Source of the DNA: Ectocarpus siliculosus
Taxonomy: Eukaryota > Sar > Phaeophyceae > Ectocarpales > Ectocarpaceae
DNA length: 10,279 nt
Direction: 5' to 3'
Assembly: GCA_000310025.1 (NCBI GenBank)
Contig: FN648558.1
Location: forward strand, 132,422-142,700
Positions 1-6,291 of this stretch are shown one piece after another. Both the position numbers and the translations under genes were made by a program. Below the pieces are notes generated by a model. That model had not been told where the DNA came from and searched no databases. It was given only the letters and a program-made list of their open reading frames with translations. Numbering within the stretch: position 1 is the first letter of the stretch; the number at the start of each line of letters is the position of its first letter.

Positions 1-12
1 TCTTTTTCCCAG

Positions 13-80
13 GAATCGCAATTGTCATATTATGCGTATGGGCGGCATAGCCCAGACCATCTCGCTGAACCGACCAGTCT
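13..80 (+). CDS. possible internal exon, partial unknown gene
   Basis: The window opens with a pyrimidine-rich run ending in CAG (acceptor-like, 1-12). Bases 81-86 read GTGAGT, a consensus splice donor. The 68 bases between are open in two plus-strand frames; one contains the peptide MRMGGIAQTISLNRPV. The same place also reads as a minus-strand acceptor (a T-rich run then CACAG, ending at plus 79), so the strand is ambiguous. If the plus reading is right, the following intron would hold the transposon pair. No family is recognised and most of any gene lies outside the window. Confidence 0.15.
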
Positions 81-152
81 GTGAGTTAAAAAAATGACAT
101 TACCGGCACAGGATCGTGTGGTAATTCTTTCAAGCATTTTTTTTTTTTCTGA

Positions 153-170
153 GGGGGGGGGGGGGGGGGG
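153..170. repeat. 18-base G homopolymer
   Basis: An uninterrupted run of 18 G follows a run of 12 T (137-148) and CTGA. It sits at the same place in the element as the seven-C run at 3581-3587 of the opposite copy; both are followed, moving inward, by TGG(C/T)CTGCA. It is a probable quadruplex-forming or polymerase-slippage tract, and its exact length may be a sequencing or assembly artefact. Confidence 0.9.
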
Positions 171-300
171 TGGCCTGCACGGAAAAAATATCAAGATCCA
201 AACGACCGTCTCACGGTTCCTCGAGGTATATTTTTTTCTAAAGGAAAAAGAGGCTGATTCATGTTCTTGTGAGTCACAACATGCTTCAGTACACGGTTTC

Positions 301-1113
301 GGCTCGTGTGCGAGCAACAAGACACCGAGCGCCCTGTTTATGGGTCGCCTGCAGAGGGCATGTGTATCATCGCACGCCAGTGGCTGCAGTTTGTGGATGT
401 CGTCGGCCAAAGGTCTCTCTCTGATGGCATGCGTTGTACACTGATCACACTCGGCTCGGAGCAAGCGGCAGAAAAAAAAAGCAACGTCCAAAAAGGCAAC
501 ACCGCGAACCACACCTCGATTCACGTTTGCAGGCCGTGTGCAATCAAAACTGGACAATACGCTCTGTTTCTGGGACACGAGCAGCGGGTATGTGTATGAC
601 CACACGCCACTGGCTGCTGTTTGTGAATGTCGTCGGCCACAGGCCTCTCTCTGGCATGCTTTGTGGACTGGTCGCGGGTGACACACGGAGCAAACACGCA
701 GCGGAACAAGAAAAAAGACCAAAAAGTCAACACCGCAACACACTTTGGTTCACGTTTGCAGGCCGTGTGCAATCTAAACTGGACTATACGCTCTGTTTCT
801 GGGACGCGAGCAGAGGGCATGAGTATGAACACACGCCATTGGCTGCAGTTTGTGGGTGTCGACGGCTTAAGGCCTCTCTCTGGCACGCGTTTTGAACTGG
901 CAACACATGCAGCAGGCGCAAAAACGGCTCTTTTCGGCCCAAAGGCAAGAACGTCAGCAGAGCAATGTGGCAGGGTTGACGTTATCGGCTCGTGTGCGGC
1001 CAACCCGACGCAGAACGCCCAAAATTTTAGATACCTGCAGAGGGTTTGTGCATGACCTCATGATACTGGCCTCTGTTTGGCCAGCAGACGGTGTAGTTCC
1101 TCGTTCTGGCACG
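301..1113 (+). repeat. four diverged tandem units of about 228 bp in the left element
   Basis: A recurring landmark GGC(C/T)CGTGTGC-like string starts at about 301, 532, 761 and 987, giving spacings of 231, 229 and 226. Other landmarks recur in phase: CTCTGTTTCTGGGA (units 2 and 3), GAGGGCATG(T/A)GTAT, GGCTGCAGTTTGTGG and GGCCTCTCTCTGGCA. Units 2 and 3 are the most alike; unit 4 is short and most diverged. Because the spacing is not consistently a multiple of three and several frames are open together, the open frames here are by-products of composition rather than genes. The array acts as the core of the element. Confidence 0.85.
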
Positions 1114-1128
1114 ATCGGGGTGTGACCA

Positions 1129-1277
1129 GGGGGTACCCCCCCCCATTTCTAACAGCGATTTTCCAACAGGATCGCTGTTGGAAAATGGGCCAATTTTCTA
1201 ACAGGCCGGCCGGAATCGCTGTTGGAAACTGCGCTGTTGGGTTTTGGGCTGTTGGAAATTGCCAATTTTCCTACCCG
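1129..1277 (+). repeat. hairpin-rich word block of the left element (CTGTTGGAA words)
   Basis: A perfect 12-bp palindrome (1129-1140) is followed by seven direct or inverted occurrences of CTGTTRGRAA-type words (near 1146, 1159, 1173, 1193, 1217, 1233 and 1248). They allow alternative stems: AACAGCGAT (1151-1159) with ATCGCTGTT (1171-1179), or ATTTTCCAACAG (1158-1169) with CTGTTGGAAAAT (1175-1186). The matching block of the other copy, 2472-2624, keeps the layout but uses a different word. Short repeated words inside a transposon end commonly bind its transposase; that role is inferred here. Confidence 0.7.
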
Positions 1278-1280
1278 TAA
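1278..1280. repeat. target-site duplication TAA, left
   Basis: The uninterrupted copy of the element reads CGTAAGACGCTC on its complementary strand. Here CGTAA meets the insert at 1281, and TAA recurs at 2313-2315 before GACGCCC. This fits a 3-bp TAA duplication made by the 1032-bp insertion. Since both flanks also share GAC, a 6-bp TAAGAC duplication (1278-1283 and 2313-2318) cannot be excluded. Confidence 0.6.
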
Positions 1281-1302
1281 GACCCTTCTTTATTGAAACA
1301 TA

Positions 1303-1397
1303 ATCTTGCAATTATATCTTGGCATTTTGTGATTTGCTCACAATATATCTCCGCGAAGATTTGCAGTATCGCGATTTATGGGGGAAATATCTTGAAT
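1303..1397. repeat. left subterminal repeats of the nested element
   Basis: This AT-rich stretch contains AATCTTG, ATATCTTGG, AATATATCT, GAAGATTTG and CGATTTATGGG in quick succession. The same words occur in reverse complement in the last 200 bp of the insert. They are the main evidence that both ends of the insert belong to one element. Confidence 0.55.
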
Positions 1398-1989
1398 GTT
1401 GAAAATGCGGCGTGTTGTTCCTCTCTTCTGCTTGAAGTTGAAAAAGGCACAACGGCCACTTGGTCCACAGAAAATGCCAAGGTGTGGCGAAAAGGGAGCA
1501 TGACGCAGTTGTAGAAGGGGCATCCCTCCCCCAGCTGCATTGCCTCAACACTGTGGGTGGATACTAGCGATGGGCGCCTACCTGGGGTGCAAAATTGAAT
1601 CCGTTGCCCACGAGCTCATGTCAAGCGGAGAAACAAAACTGTTCCATTGCTGTCCAACTGACAAGAAAGTGCATCAACCCGAGGCCGATGACACCCATGC
1701 ACGTATCTCATGATGTAGCAGGCGTACCGAGGTCAAACCTCCGGCGCTGTCATCTGCACCCACGGATTTGACTCGGGTGCAAACGGATTGGGTGTGGGAT
1801 GATTCGATGAAGAGATAGAAGCGTCGCACACGACAGAGCAGTGCTGGCAAAACGTTCCTCCTGCTCTATTTTTCTACTTCAAAATAAAGTACTCTTTGAA
1901 CGGTCCCTCCACAGACTGGTGATGACGCACGTGGAACGAGTCAGGGCAAATACGCAGTTTTTTCGCGCGCCTTGGTTGTTTTCGTTCGC
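1398..1989. other. interior of nested element, no gene seen
   Basis: About 590 bases carry no convincing coding frame. The open frames are short, overlap on both strands and show no known motif. An AATAAA lies at 1882-1887. CACCC (1757-1761) and GGGTG (1775-1779) can pair around a 13-base loop. Confidence 0.5.
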
Positions 1990-2012
1990 TGTCGGCGCCC
2001 GTGGCGCCGACA
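1990..2012. repeat. perfect 10-bp GC-rich hairpin with triloop
   Basis: TGTCGGCGCC, a CGT loop and GGCGCCGACA form a perfect ten-pair inverted repeat. It lies inside the nested element, away from its ends. Its function is unknown; possibilities are a protein-binding palindrome or a replication-pausing hairpin. Confidence 0.85.
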
Positions 2013-2120
2013 CAGTGACGCCAGGGTGGGTTAGAGACCCTTGCGAGTGTGCCACGTGCAGATTTCATGGCGTAATGGACGATTAGGTTGACTGACCTTC
2101 GGTGATCGCGCCGCACTGAG

Positions 2121-2309
2121 GCAAGATTTGTTACGCCGCCTCAAGATTTGTCGGAAGGCTCGACTTGACAAATCTGAAAGGGCAGATTTCGGGCCTCGAG
2201 AAATCTTGGCCAAGATATATCGGAAGATTTTGTTCCCATAAATCGTGAAACTGACAGATCTTGGCCAAGATCAAGATATATCGACAAGATTTCGTTCCCA
2301 TAAATCGGG
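2121..2309. repeat. iteron-like right subterminal repeats of the nested element
   Basis: CAAGATTTG occurs at about 2122 and 2142, and its complement sits in GACAAATCT (2167-2175), which pairs perfectly with AGATTTGTC (2144-2152). The last part holds two tandem blocks of about 45-50 bp, 2203-2248 and 2262-2309. Each runs CTTGGCCAAGAT, ATATATCG, AAGATTT, CGTTCCCATAAATCG, with small changes. Clustered subterminal words of this kind often serve as transposase-binding sites; that role is inferred. Confidence 0.7.
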
Positions 2310-2310
2310 G

Positions 2311-2480
2311 TCTAAGACGCCCAAATTATTTTTTTGGCTCAGAAAAGGACCCCCCCCCCCCAAATCCAATCCGGAAATAATCACACCGTAAGAATCAGCC
2401 TTACGTCGTGATTATTTCGGGATTTTTATTGGGGGGGGGTCCTTTTCTCAGCCCAAATAATTATTTGAGCGTCTTACGCG
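2311..2480. repeat. 170-bp inverted repeat at the junction of the two elements
   Basis: Left half 2313-2392 and right half 2400-2480 are near-complementary. From outside to inside they share GACGC(C/T)CAAAT, GG(C/G)CTGAGAAAAGGACC, a run of C (12, 2350-2361) or G (9, 2431-2439), AATCC and the 21-22 base terminal repeat. The centre is the 7-base spacer AATCAGC (2393-2399). This is what two copies of one element joined end to end would give, so it is not a separate MITE. Confidence 0.8.
2400..2420. repeat. terminal inverted repeat, inner end of right element
   Basis: It begins CTTACGTCGTGATTATTTCG plus one more G. It is perfectly complementary over 21 bases to 3612-3632 and nearly complementary to the left copy's inner end at 2371-2392, which reads CCGGAAATAATCACACCGTA then AG. 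Confidence 0.85.
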
Positions 2481-2624
2481 GAGGAATTTGGCCAATTCCA
2501 AACGCCCAAATTCCAAATCGCCGAATATTTCCTAGGATCCCAGCTGCCGCGTTAGAAAATAGGCCCATTTTCCAAACTGGATCAGCTGATAATTTCCAGT
2601 TTGGAATTGGGGGGGCTCACCCCC
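2472..2624 (-). repeat. hairpin-rich word block of the right element (GTTTGGAA words)
   Basis: It is homologous in position to 1129-1277, but the recurring word is (G/A)(C/T)TTTGGAA rather than CTGTTGGAA. The main hairpin is TTCCAAACTGG (2570-2580) with CCAGTTTGGAA (2596-2606), enclosing the ATCAGCTGAT palindrome (2581-2590). Beside it, GGGGG-CTCA-CCCCC (about 2609-2622) replaces the left copy's GGGGGTACCCCC. The stems are kept although the sequence differs. Confidence 0.7.
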
Positions 2625-2639
2625 TGGTCACACCCCGAT

Positions 2640-3451
2640 CGTGCCAGAACGAGGAACTACACCGTCTGCTGGCCAAACAGAGGCCAGTATCATGAGGTCA
2701 AGCACAAACCCTCTGCAGGTATCTAAAATTCAGGGCGTTCTGCGTCGTGTTGGCTGTACACGAGCCGATAACGTCAACCCTGCCACATTGCTCTGCTGAC
2801 GTTCTTGCCTTAGGGCCGAAAAGAGCCGTTTTTGTGCCTGCTGCATGTGTGACCAGTCAAAACGCACGCCAGAGAGAGGCTTTACGCCGTCGACATCCAC
2901 AAACTGCAGCCAGTGGTGTGTGATCATATACATACGCTCTGCTCGCGTCCCAGAAACAGATCGTATTATCCAGTTTAGATTGCACACGGCCTGTAAACGT
3001 GAACCGAATGTGTTGCGGTGTTGACTTTTTGGACTTTTTTCTTCTTCCGCCGCGTGTTTTCTCCTTGTGTCACCCGCGACCAGTCCACAACGCATGCCAG
3101 AGGGAGGCTTTCGGCCGATGACATCCACAAACTACAGCCAATGGCGTGTGATCATACACATACCCTCTGCTCGCGTCCTAGAAGCAGAGCGTATTGTCCA
3201 GTTTTGATTGCACACGGCCTGTAAACGTAAACCGAAGTGTGTTGCCATGTTGCCTTTTTTGGACGTTGCCTTTTTTTTTTCCTGGTTGCTCCGAGCGTGA
3301 TCAGTCCACAACGCATGCCAGAGAGAGGCCTTTGGCCGACGACATCCACAAACTGCAGTCACTGGCGTGCGATGATACACATGCCCTCTGGAGGCGACCC
3401 AAAAACAGGGCACTCGGTGTCTTGCTGGTCGCACACGAGCCAAAACCGTGA
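2640..3451 (-). repeat. four diverged tandem units of about 226 bp in the right element
   Basis: The reverse-complement landmark GCACACGRCC-like starts at about 2756, 2982, 3210 and 3431, giving spacings of 226, 228 and 221. It carries the same internal words as the left array in opposite orientation (GCCAGAGAGAGGC, CCACAAACTGCAG, CAGTTT(A/T)GATTGCACACGG). Unit number and order match the left copy, so the array predates the duplication of the element. The open frames crossing it (2730-3128 and 3132-3581 on the minus strand) are treated as non-coding. Confidence 0.85.
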
Positions 3452-3611
3452 ACTGAAGCAAGCATGTGTTGTGACCCACAAAGACTTGAAGCGGCCCTTT
3501 TATTCCCCTGAGAAAAAAATCTGTCTCGAGGAACCGTAAGAAGGTCGCTTGGATCCAGATAATTTTTCCCTTGCAGACCACCCCCCCTCGACCGAGAGCA
3601 AATAAATATCT

Positions 3612-3632
3612 CCGAAATAATCACGACGTAAG
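3612..3632. repeat. terminal inverted repeat, outer end of right element
   Basis: It reads CCGAAATAATCACGACGTAA then G, the exact reverse complement of 2400-2420. It marks the boundary between transposon and host-like sequence. Confidence 0.85.
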
Positions 3633-3852
3633 ATTGAACGAAGGAAATCTGGGGTTTGTGGCGCGGGATTGAATCGTACAGTGGCAAGGTAGGCAAGAAA
3701 TTGCGGGGGTTTTCATCGGGAGATTGGACGAGCACGGTGGTGATGATGACGTATTGGAGTACAACTTCAGCAGCAGCAGCAAGAAGCAGTAAGAAGAGTG
3801 CACACTGCAGCTGCTCCTGTGAGACGAAGGGGCGATCTGCCGTAGAGGTCAT
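3633..3852 (-). CDS. possible 5' coding fragment truncated by the transposon terminus
   Basis: A minus-strand frame opens with ATG at 3852 and runs about 73 codons to the element end at 3632, then continues meaninglessly inside the element. The peptide begins MTSTADRPFVSQEQLQ, then a hydrophobic stretch LFLLLLAAAAEVVLQYVIIT (about residues 19-38, partly encoded by a CAG/CTG repeat), then a proline-rich part. The hydrophobic part could be a signal anchor or just the translated microsatellite. No family is recognised. A CCAAT motif lies about 50 bases upstream. If real, this is the start of a gene broken by the element. Confidence 0.25.
3768..3779. repeat. short CAG microsatellite
   Basis: Four perfect CAG units are followed by interrupted CAAGAAGCAG. 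On the minus strand they read CTG and encode the Leu/Ala-rich part of the candidate fragment at 3633-3852. Confidence 0.8.
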
Positions 3853-3960
3853 CGCGTGTGTGTTAGGTAAAGGTCAGGGGTGGGCTTCGGCTAGGTGATT
3901 GGCCGGAAAACCCTCCCGCCCTCCCTCCCGGGTTTTCGTGAAGGGGACCAGGGGTAGCGA
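3853..3960 (-). promoter_or_regulatory. possible upstream region of the minus-strand fragment
   Basis: On the minus strand a CCAAT motif (3898-3902) lies about 46-50 bases before the ATG at 3852. Further upstream is a C/G-rich stretch, and an AC-rich leader runs into the start codon. No TATA motif is seen at a usual distance. The evidence is composition and one motif only. Confidence 0.2.
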
Positions 3961-4014
3961 GATGAAGTGTGACAGCCTGCCTAGGTTTATGTCTGTGTGG
4001 TGTATGTATGAGGA

Positions 4015-4160
4015 ACCCGGGCAAGATTTGGCGTGGGGCACGCCCGGGTGACGTGATGAAGTCGTGGGGGTCCACGACTCAAAAATAATAATAACTCCAG
4101 ATTCATGAGGACAAAGCATGAATCGTGAGCAAAAATATGTTTGGGGCTCCAGAGCTCCAA
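4015..4160. repeat. cluster of four consecutive inverted repeats
   Basis: Four stems lie within 146 bases: ACCCGGGC/GCCCGGGT (4015-4022, 4042-4049); AGTCGTGG/CCACGACT around GGGT (4060-4079); GATTCATG/CATGAATC (4100-4107, 4117-4124); and TTGGGGCTC/GAGCTCCAA with one mismatch (4141-4160). The first three are perfect 8-bp stems of unrelated sequence. The cluster sits directly upstream of a TATA-like motif, which suggests dyad binding sites or a structured transcript end. Confidence 0.6.
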
Positions 4161-4239
4161 GTATATATTTGTGTTCCGAGACGAACAGACTGCTCTCTCT
4201 ATCTCCCTCTCTCCCTCTCCTCTCTCCTCGCTTTTGCAG
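4161..4239 (+). promoter_or_regulatory. TATA-like motif followed by CT-rich tract
   Basis: TATATAT (4162-4168) is followed about 25 bases later by a pyrimidine tract (4191-4236) ending TTTTGCAG. Two readings fit: a TATA box with a CT-rich initiation region for a plus-strand transcript, or a polypyrimidine tract and splice acceptor at 4239. The downstream sequence does not settle which. Confidence 0.3.
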
Positions 4240-5089
4240 CGAACTTCACCGCCGTCACAACAGCAAAGACACAGCGCACAGTCAAAACAACGCCGCCACC
4301 ACCGCCAGCCCCCAACCAAGCTTTCGGGCACTGCCCGGACAATTTTTTGTTGTGCTGCATGCGTATCAACGCGTACGTGAGGTTGCTTCATGCTGCTGCA
4401 CCCTCTCTTTTCCCGTCTACCCTCCTCTCTCGTCGTGCTCCTTTTTTTTTCTCGCTTTCTTGGTGCCGCCATCGCACGCAAGCACAGACGAACAAACGAA
4501 CAGACACAGTTCCACAAGGCTCGCCGCGTAGCTTATTGGCTGCCCCGTTATTTTTATGGGGGGGAGGGCGGCCCTTCCTAGTCGGCATGGCGGGGAGGCT
4601 GGAGGTTGTTGTTGCCGTTGATGCACAGGGTGGGCGTATATGCCTGTCTGCCTGTCTTTTCCCACCTCTCTCGTTTTCTCTTTGGCACAAAAAAACGAGG
4701 ACCAACGGTTTGTTATCATCAACGTGCCCGAGTGCCAACATGCAGAGTATCAGCTAGCGTGGGTTGGGGGCGCTCTTGGCAGAGACGAACGCGCCTTGTC
4801 CGCTATTCGTTCACTACGTAAGGGTGTGCATATTCGTGTCACCTTGAAAAGAGGCACTCTAATTTCGCTTGCTGCTTGTTTCCGGTTGATCAAATTTGGC
4901 TGCACCACAACGGCAGCCCACCTGCCCAACACCAGATGTCCGAGGATGTATTGGCGCAGGCTAACAGTCCTGCGTTTTTATCCTGTGGAGATCTATTCTC
5001 GAGTTTTATATCACAAGAGTTTTTCACCAAAAATGGGCTGGTTGGTGGCCATGTTTGCGTGTTTGCTTGTTCGTTAGTGGTCTCTCCAC
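4240..5089 (+). other. stretch with weak open frames, no gene assigned
   Basis: A plus frame at 4125-4757 stays open for about 210 codons, with a proline run (PPPPPAP) and the late start MAGRLEVVVAVDAQG at 4587. It crosses the CT tract and low-complexity poly-T, so it is probably not one exon. Frames at 4640-5077 and 4876-5085 give protein-like stretches (for example FVIINVPECQHAEYQL and MSEDVLAQANSP) but overlap each other in different registers. A donor-like GTAAGG lies near 4816. A coding exon may be here, but its frame and ends cannot be fixed from sequence alone. Confidence 0.2.
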
Positions 5090-5270
5090 CGTGTGCCTTT
5101 TTCTGCCTCTTATTTCTTGTTATTTTGTTATTTTCGGCCTGGTCCCTTTTTGTCCTAGCTCTTTTTCATTTTTATTTTCATTTTATTTTCTCTTTCCCTA
5201 CTGTTTCCTTTGTATGTTTTTCCTCTTTTTCTCTGGTCTCTCTTTTTTGTTTTCTTAATATGACACAACG
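5090..5270. repeat. T-rich pyrimidine tract
   Basis: About 180 bases are composed largely of T with C, built from TTATTTT, TTTTCATTTT and CTCTTTTT-like words. The opposite strand is A/G-rich. It reads as low-complexity sequence or a long intron polypyrimidine tract; its open frames are Phe/Leu/Ser-rich artefacts. Confidence 0.8.
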
Positions 5271-5339
5271 AATCCATCTCTATCATAGAACTAGGGTTAA
5301 GGATTGGCCCCCCGCCCCCCAATGGGGCTGTGGGCCAAC

Positions 5340-5465
5340 GTCCAGGACGGATGGTGGCGAGTGTCCGGGAGGACGGAAAGAAGAAGAAGAAGGGGAGAGG
5401 ATTTGTAAGGGCGGGAAGAAGGGACGGTGTTGGGAGAGGCAAGGAAGTGATGAAGAATTTCGGCA
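5340..5465. repeat. GA-rich purine tract
   Basis: After a C-rich patch (5308-5320) the plus strand turns strongly purine-rich, with GAAAGAAGAAGAAGAAGG near 5377. The frames across it encode Arg/Lys/Gly-rich low-complexity peptides. No gene is inferred. Confidence 0.7.
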
Positions 5466-6038
5466 CTCGACGAGCGCGTGGTCCCGTCGGGGGTGAAAGG
5501 AACATGTCAGTCCGTAGTCTTGTCTATCGGAATCGAAAAGCCGAAAAATCGAGGTATACATTATGTACACAACGACGGAGAAGAAGGCCGACGAGGAAGG
5601 TACGAAGAGAGGAAATTGCACCCCACGTTCGAACTCGGGGTGAAATCCCCCGCAAGGATGGAGTGCGAAGGGAACAAAAAAAACCCGGAGACGTCGACGT
5701 TTGTTTGCGTCGTGGAGCGATCCTTCTGTATATCGCAGGTACTCACCAACGCAAGACGGGGAGGTAAAATACCCATCGTGAAAGTCAAAGCGCAGGTCAT
5801 AGCTGCATATGACTCATGCGCGGAGAAGTTACCACACGGAGACTTATCAACAAGAAGTTTGAAGGCCGGCTGAGAAGGTTTGAAGACACAAACACTTACG
5901 AGGCGACGATGGCAAGCGCAACGTTAAAACTTCACAAGAAGAAAAGTGCATACAAAAAAAGAAAAGGCCGGATGGCGACCTATGGCTCTCTCTCTCAGAA
6001 TGAAGGGATTCCCACAATTTCCAACAGGTAGTCCACAA
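5466..6038. other. no gene assigned; scattered splice-like signals
   Basis: Open frames exist on the plus strand (5330-5767, 5478-5873, 5816-6031) but overlap in different registers and are basic and low in complexity. CACCCC (5619-5624) and GGGGTG (5637-5642) form a perfect 6-bp stem around GTTCGAAC. On the minus strand GGTGAGTAC near 5745-5753 is donor-like. On the plus strand CAAGTAAGTTCG gives a strong donor at 6039. Confidence 0.3.
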
Positions 6039-6290
6039 GTAAGTTCGAGGAGGACGTCGGAACGGTTTTTAATGTGGAGACAACAGCAACAACAACAACG
6101 ATGAAGGTCGACCCGTCCTGCGTCGTTCAGTGTAAAATGATAAATGCAAAAGATGTACCAGTACTGCGTAAAGATCCAGCGGTCTTTTTCGGCAGTGGCA
6201 TAGAAATATGCGACCACATGCCGCGAAAAAAAAAAACGTTGAGCGGGATACTCTATAGTAAATAGAACACCGCCTTCTCTGTTGTTGCAG
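6039..6290 (+). other. possible intron (252 bp)
   Basis: GTAAGT at 6039-6044 is a consensus donor. TTCTCTGTTGTTGCAG ending at 6290 is a good acceptor with a pyrimidine tract. The frame upstream of the donor hits a stop (TAG, about 6029) just before it, so any spliced product may be non-coding or use another frame. The downstream exon would begin with repeat copy A at 6292. Confidence 0.25.
6056..6100 (+). repeat. dispersed repeat running into (CAA)n, copy 1
   Basis: GTCGGAACGGTTTTTAATGT, then GGAGACAACA, leads into an imperfect CAA/CAG microsatellite. It matches 7284-7336 with one difference before the microsatellite. Flanks on both sides differ, so this is a dispersed unit rather than part of a longer duplication. 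Confidence 0.8.
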
Positions 6291-6291
6291 G

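Larger units (their letters stand above)
1281..2312. mobile_element. 1032-bp nested non-autonomous DNA transposon
   Basis: It interrupts the left element and is absent at the matching point of the right element, which marks it as an insertion. Its ends are GACCC and GGGTC, a short terminal inverted repeat, flanked by TAA. Subterminal words recur in inverted orientation: CGATTTATGGG near 1373, and its reverse complement CCCATAAATCG at 2236-2246 and 2298-2308, each with AAGAT(T/A)T and ATATATCTTG-type words nearby. A 3-bp TWA duplication is the signature of PIF/Harbinger elements, so that superfamily is the first guess. The interior has short open frames only (for instance 1841-2086) and no recognisable transposase. 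Confidence 0.6.
113..2392 (+). mobile_element. left copy of a 1.24-kb non-autonomous DNA element, interrupted by an insertion
   Basis: From the outer end inward: a weakly preserved terminus near 113-133, an 18-base G run (153-170), tandem units of about 228 bp (301 to about 1113), a GGGGGTACCCCC palindrome (1129-1140), a hairpin-rich word block (to 1277), then after the inserted element a C run (2350-2361) and a terminal repeat (2371-2392). The same order appears in reverse complement at 2400-3632, which is why this is called a copy of that element. Removing 1281-2315 leaves about 1245 bp against 1233 bp for the other copy. No frame stays open in a way that suggests a transposase, so it would depend on enzymes from elsewhere. 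The 113 boundary is uncertain by perhaps 20 bp. Confidence 0.75.
2400..3632 (-). mobile_element. right copy of the 1.24-kb non-autonomous DNA element, uninterrupted
   Basis: It is bounded by perfect 21-bp inverted repeats (2400-2420 and 3612-3632). From the inner end outward it has a G run (2431-2439), the word block (about 2472-2606), a GGGGG-CTCA-CCCCC hairpin, the tandem core (to about 3451), a C run (3581-3587) and the outer terminus. It is co-linear in reverse complement with 113-2392 minus the nested insert, at roughly 80-90 percent identity by eye over the best parts. No transposase frame is present. No direct target duplication is seen: the left flank is AATCAGC and the right flank ATTGAAC. 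Confidence 0.8.

Noticed and set aside
30-1055. Long overlapping open frames in the left tandem array, on both strands
   Set aside because: They run across tandem units whose spacing is mostly not a multiple of three, several frames are open at once, and the peptides are register shifts of the same repeat.
2311-2480. Stand-alone hairpin MITE
   Set aside because: Fully explained as the abutting ends of the two larger elements.
301-3451. CRISPR-like regular repeats
   Set aside because: Units are about 228 bp, directly adjacent and diverged, with no short repeat/spacer alternation and a eukaryotic context.
2730-3581. Open frames of 132-149 codons (up to 183 if the flank is included) on the minus strand of the right element
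   Set aside because: Same tandem array in reverse orientation; the homologous left copy does not keep the same frames.
4388-4741. Minus-strand Arg/Lys-rich frame
   Set aside because: Complement of CT-rich and T-rich low-complexity sequence, with no protein-like motif.
5055-5258. Hydrophobic plus-strand frames resembling membrane segments
   Set aside because: Produced by the T-rich tract, which yields Phe/Leu/Ser in any frame.
5285-5300. Telomere-like CTAGGGTTAAGG, and CTAACCC near 10251
   Set aside because: Single degenerate occurrences, not an array.
5611-5645. tRNA-like GTTCGAA loop with CACCCC/GGGGTG stem
   Set aside because: Loop is too long for a T arm, and no acceptor, D or anticodon arms could be placed around it.
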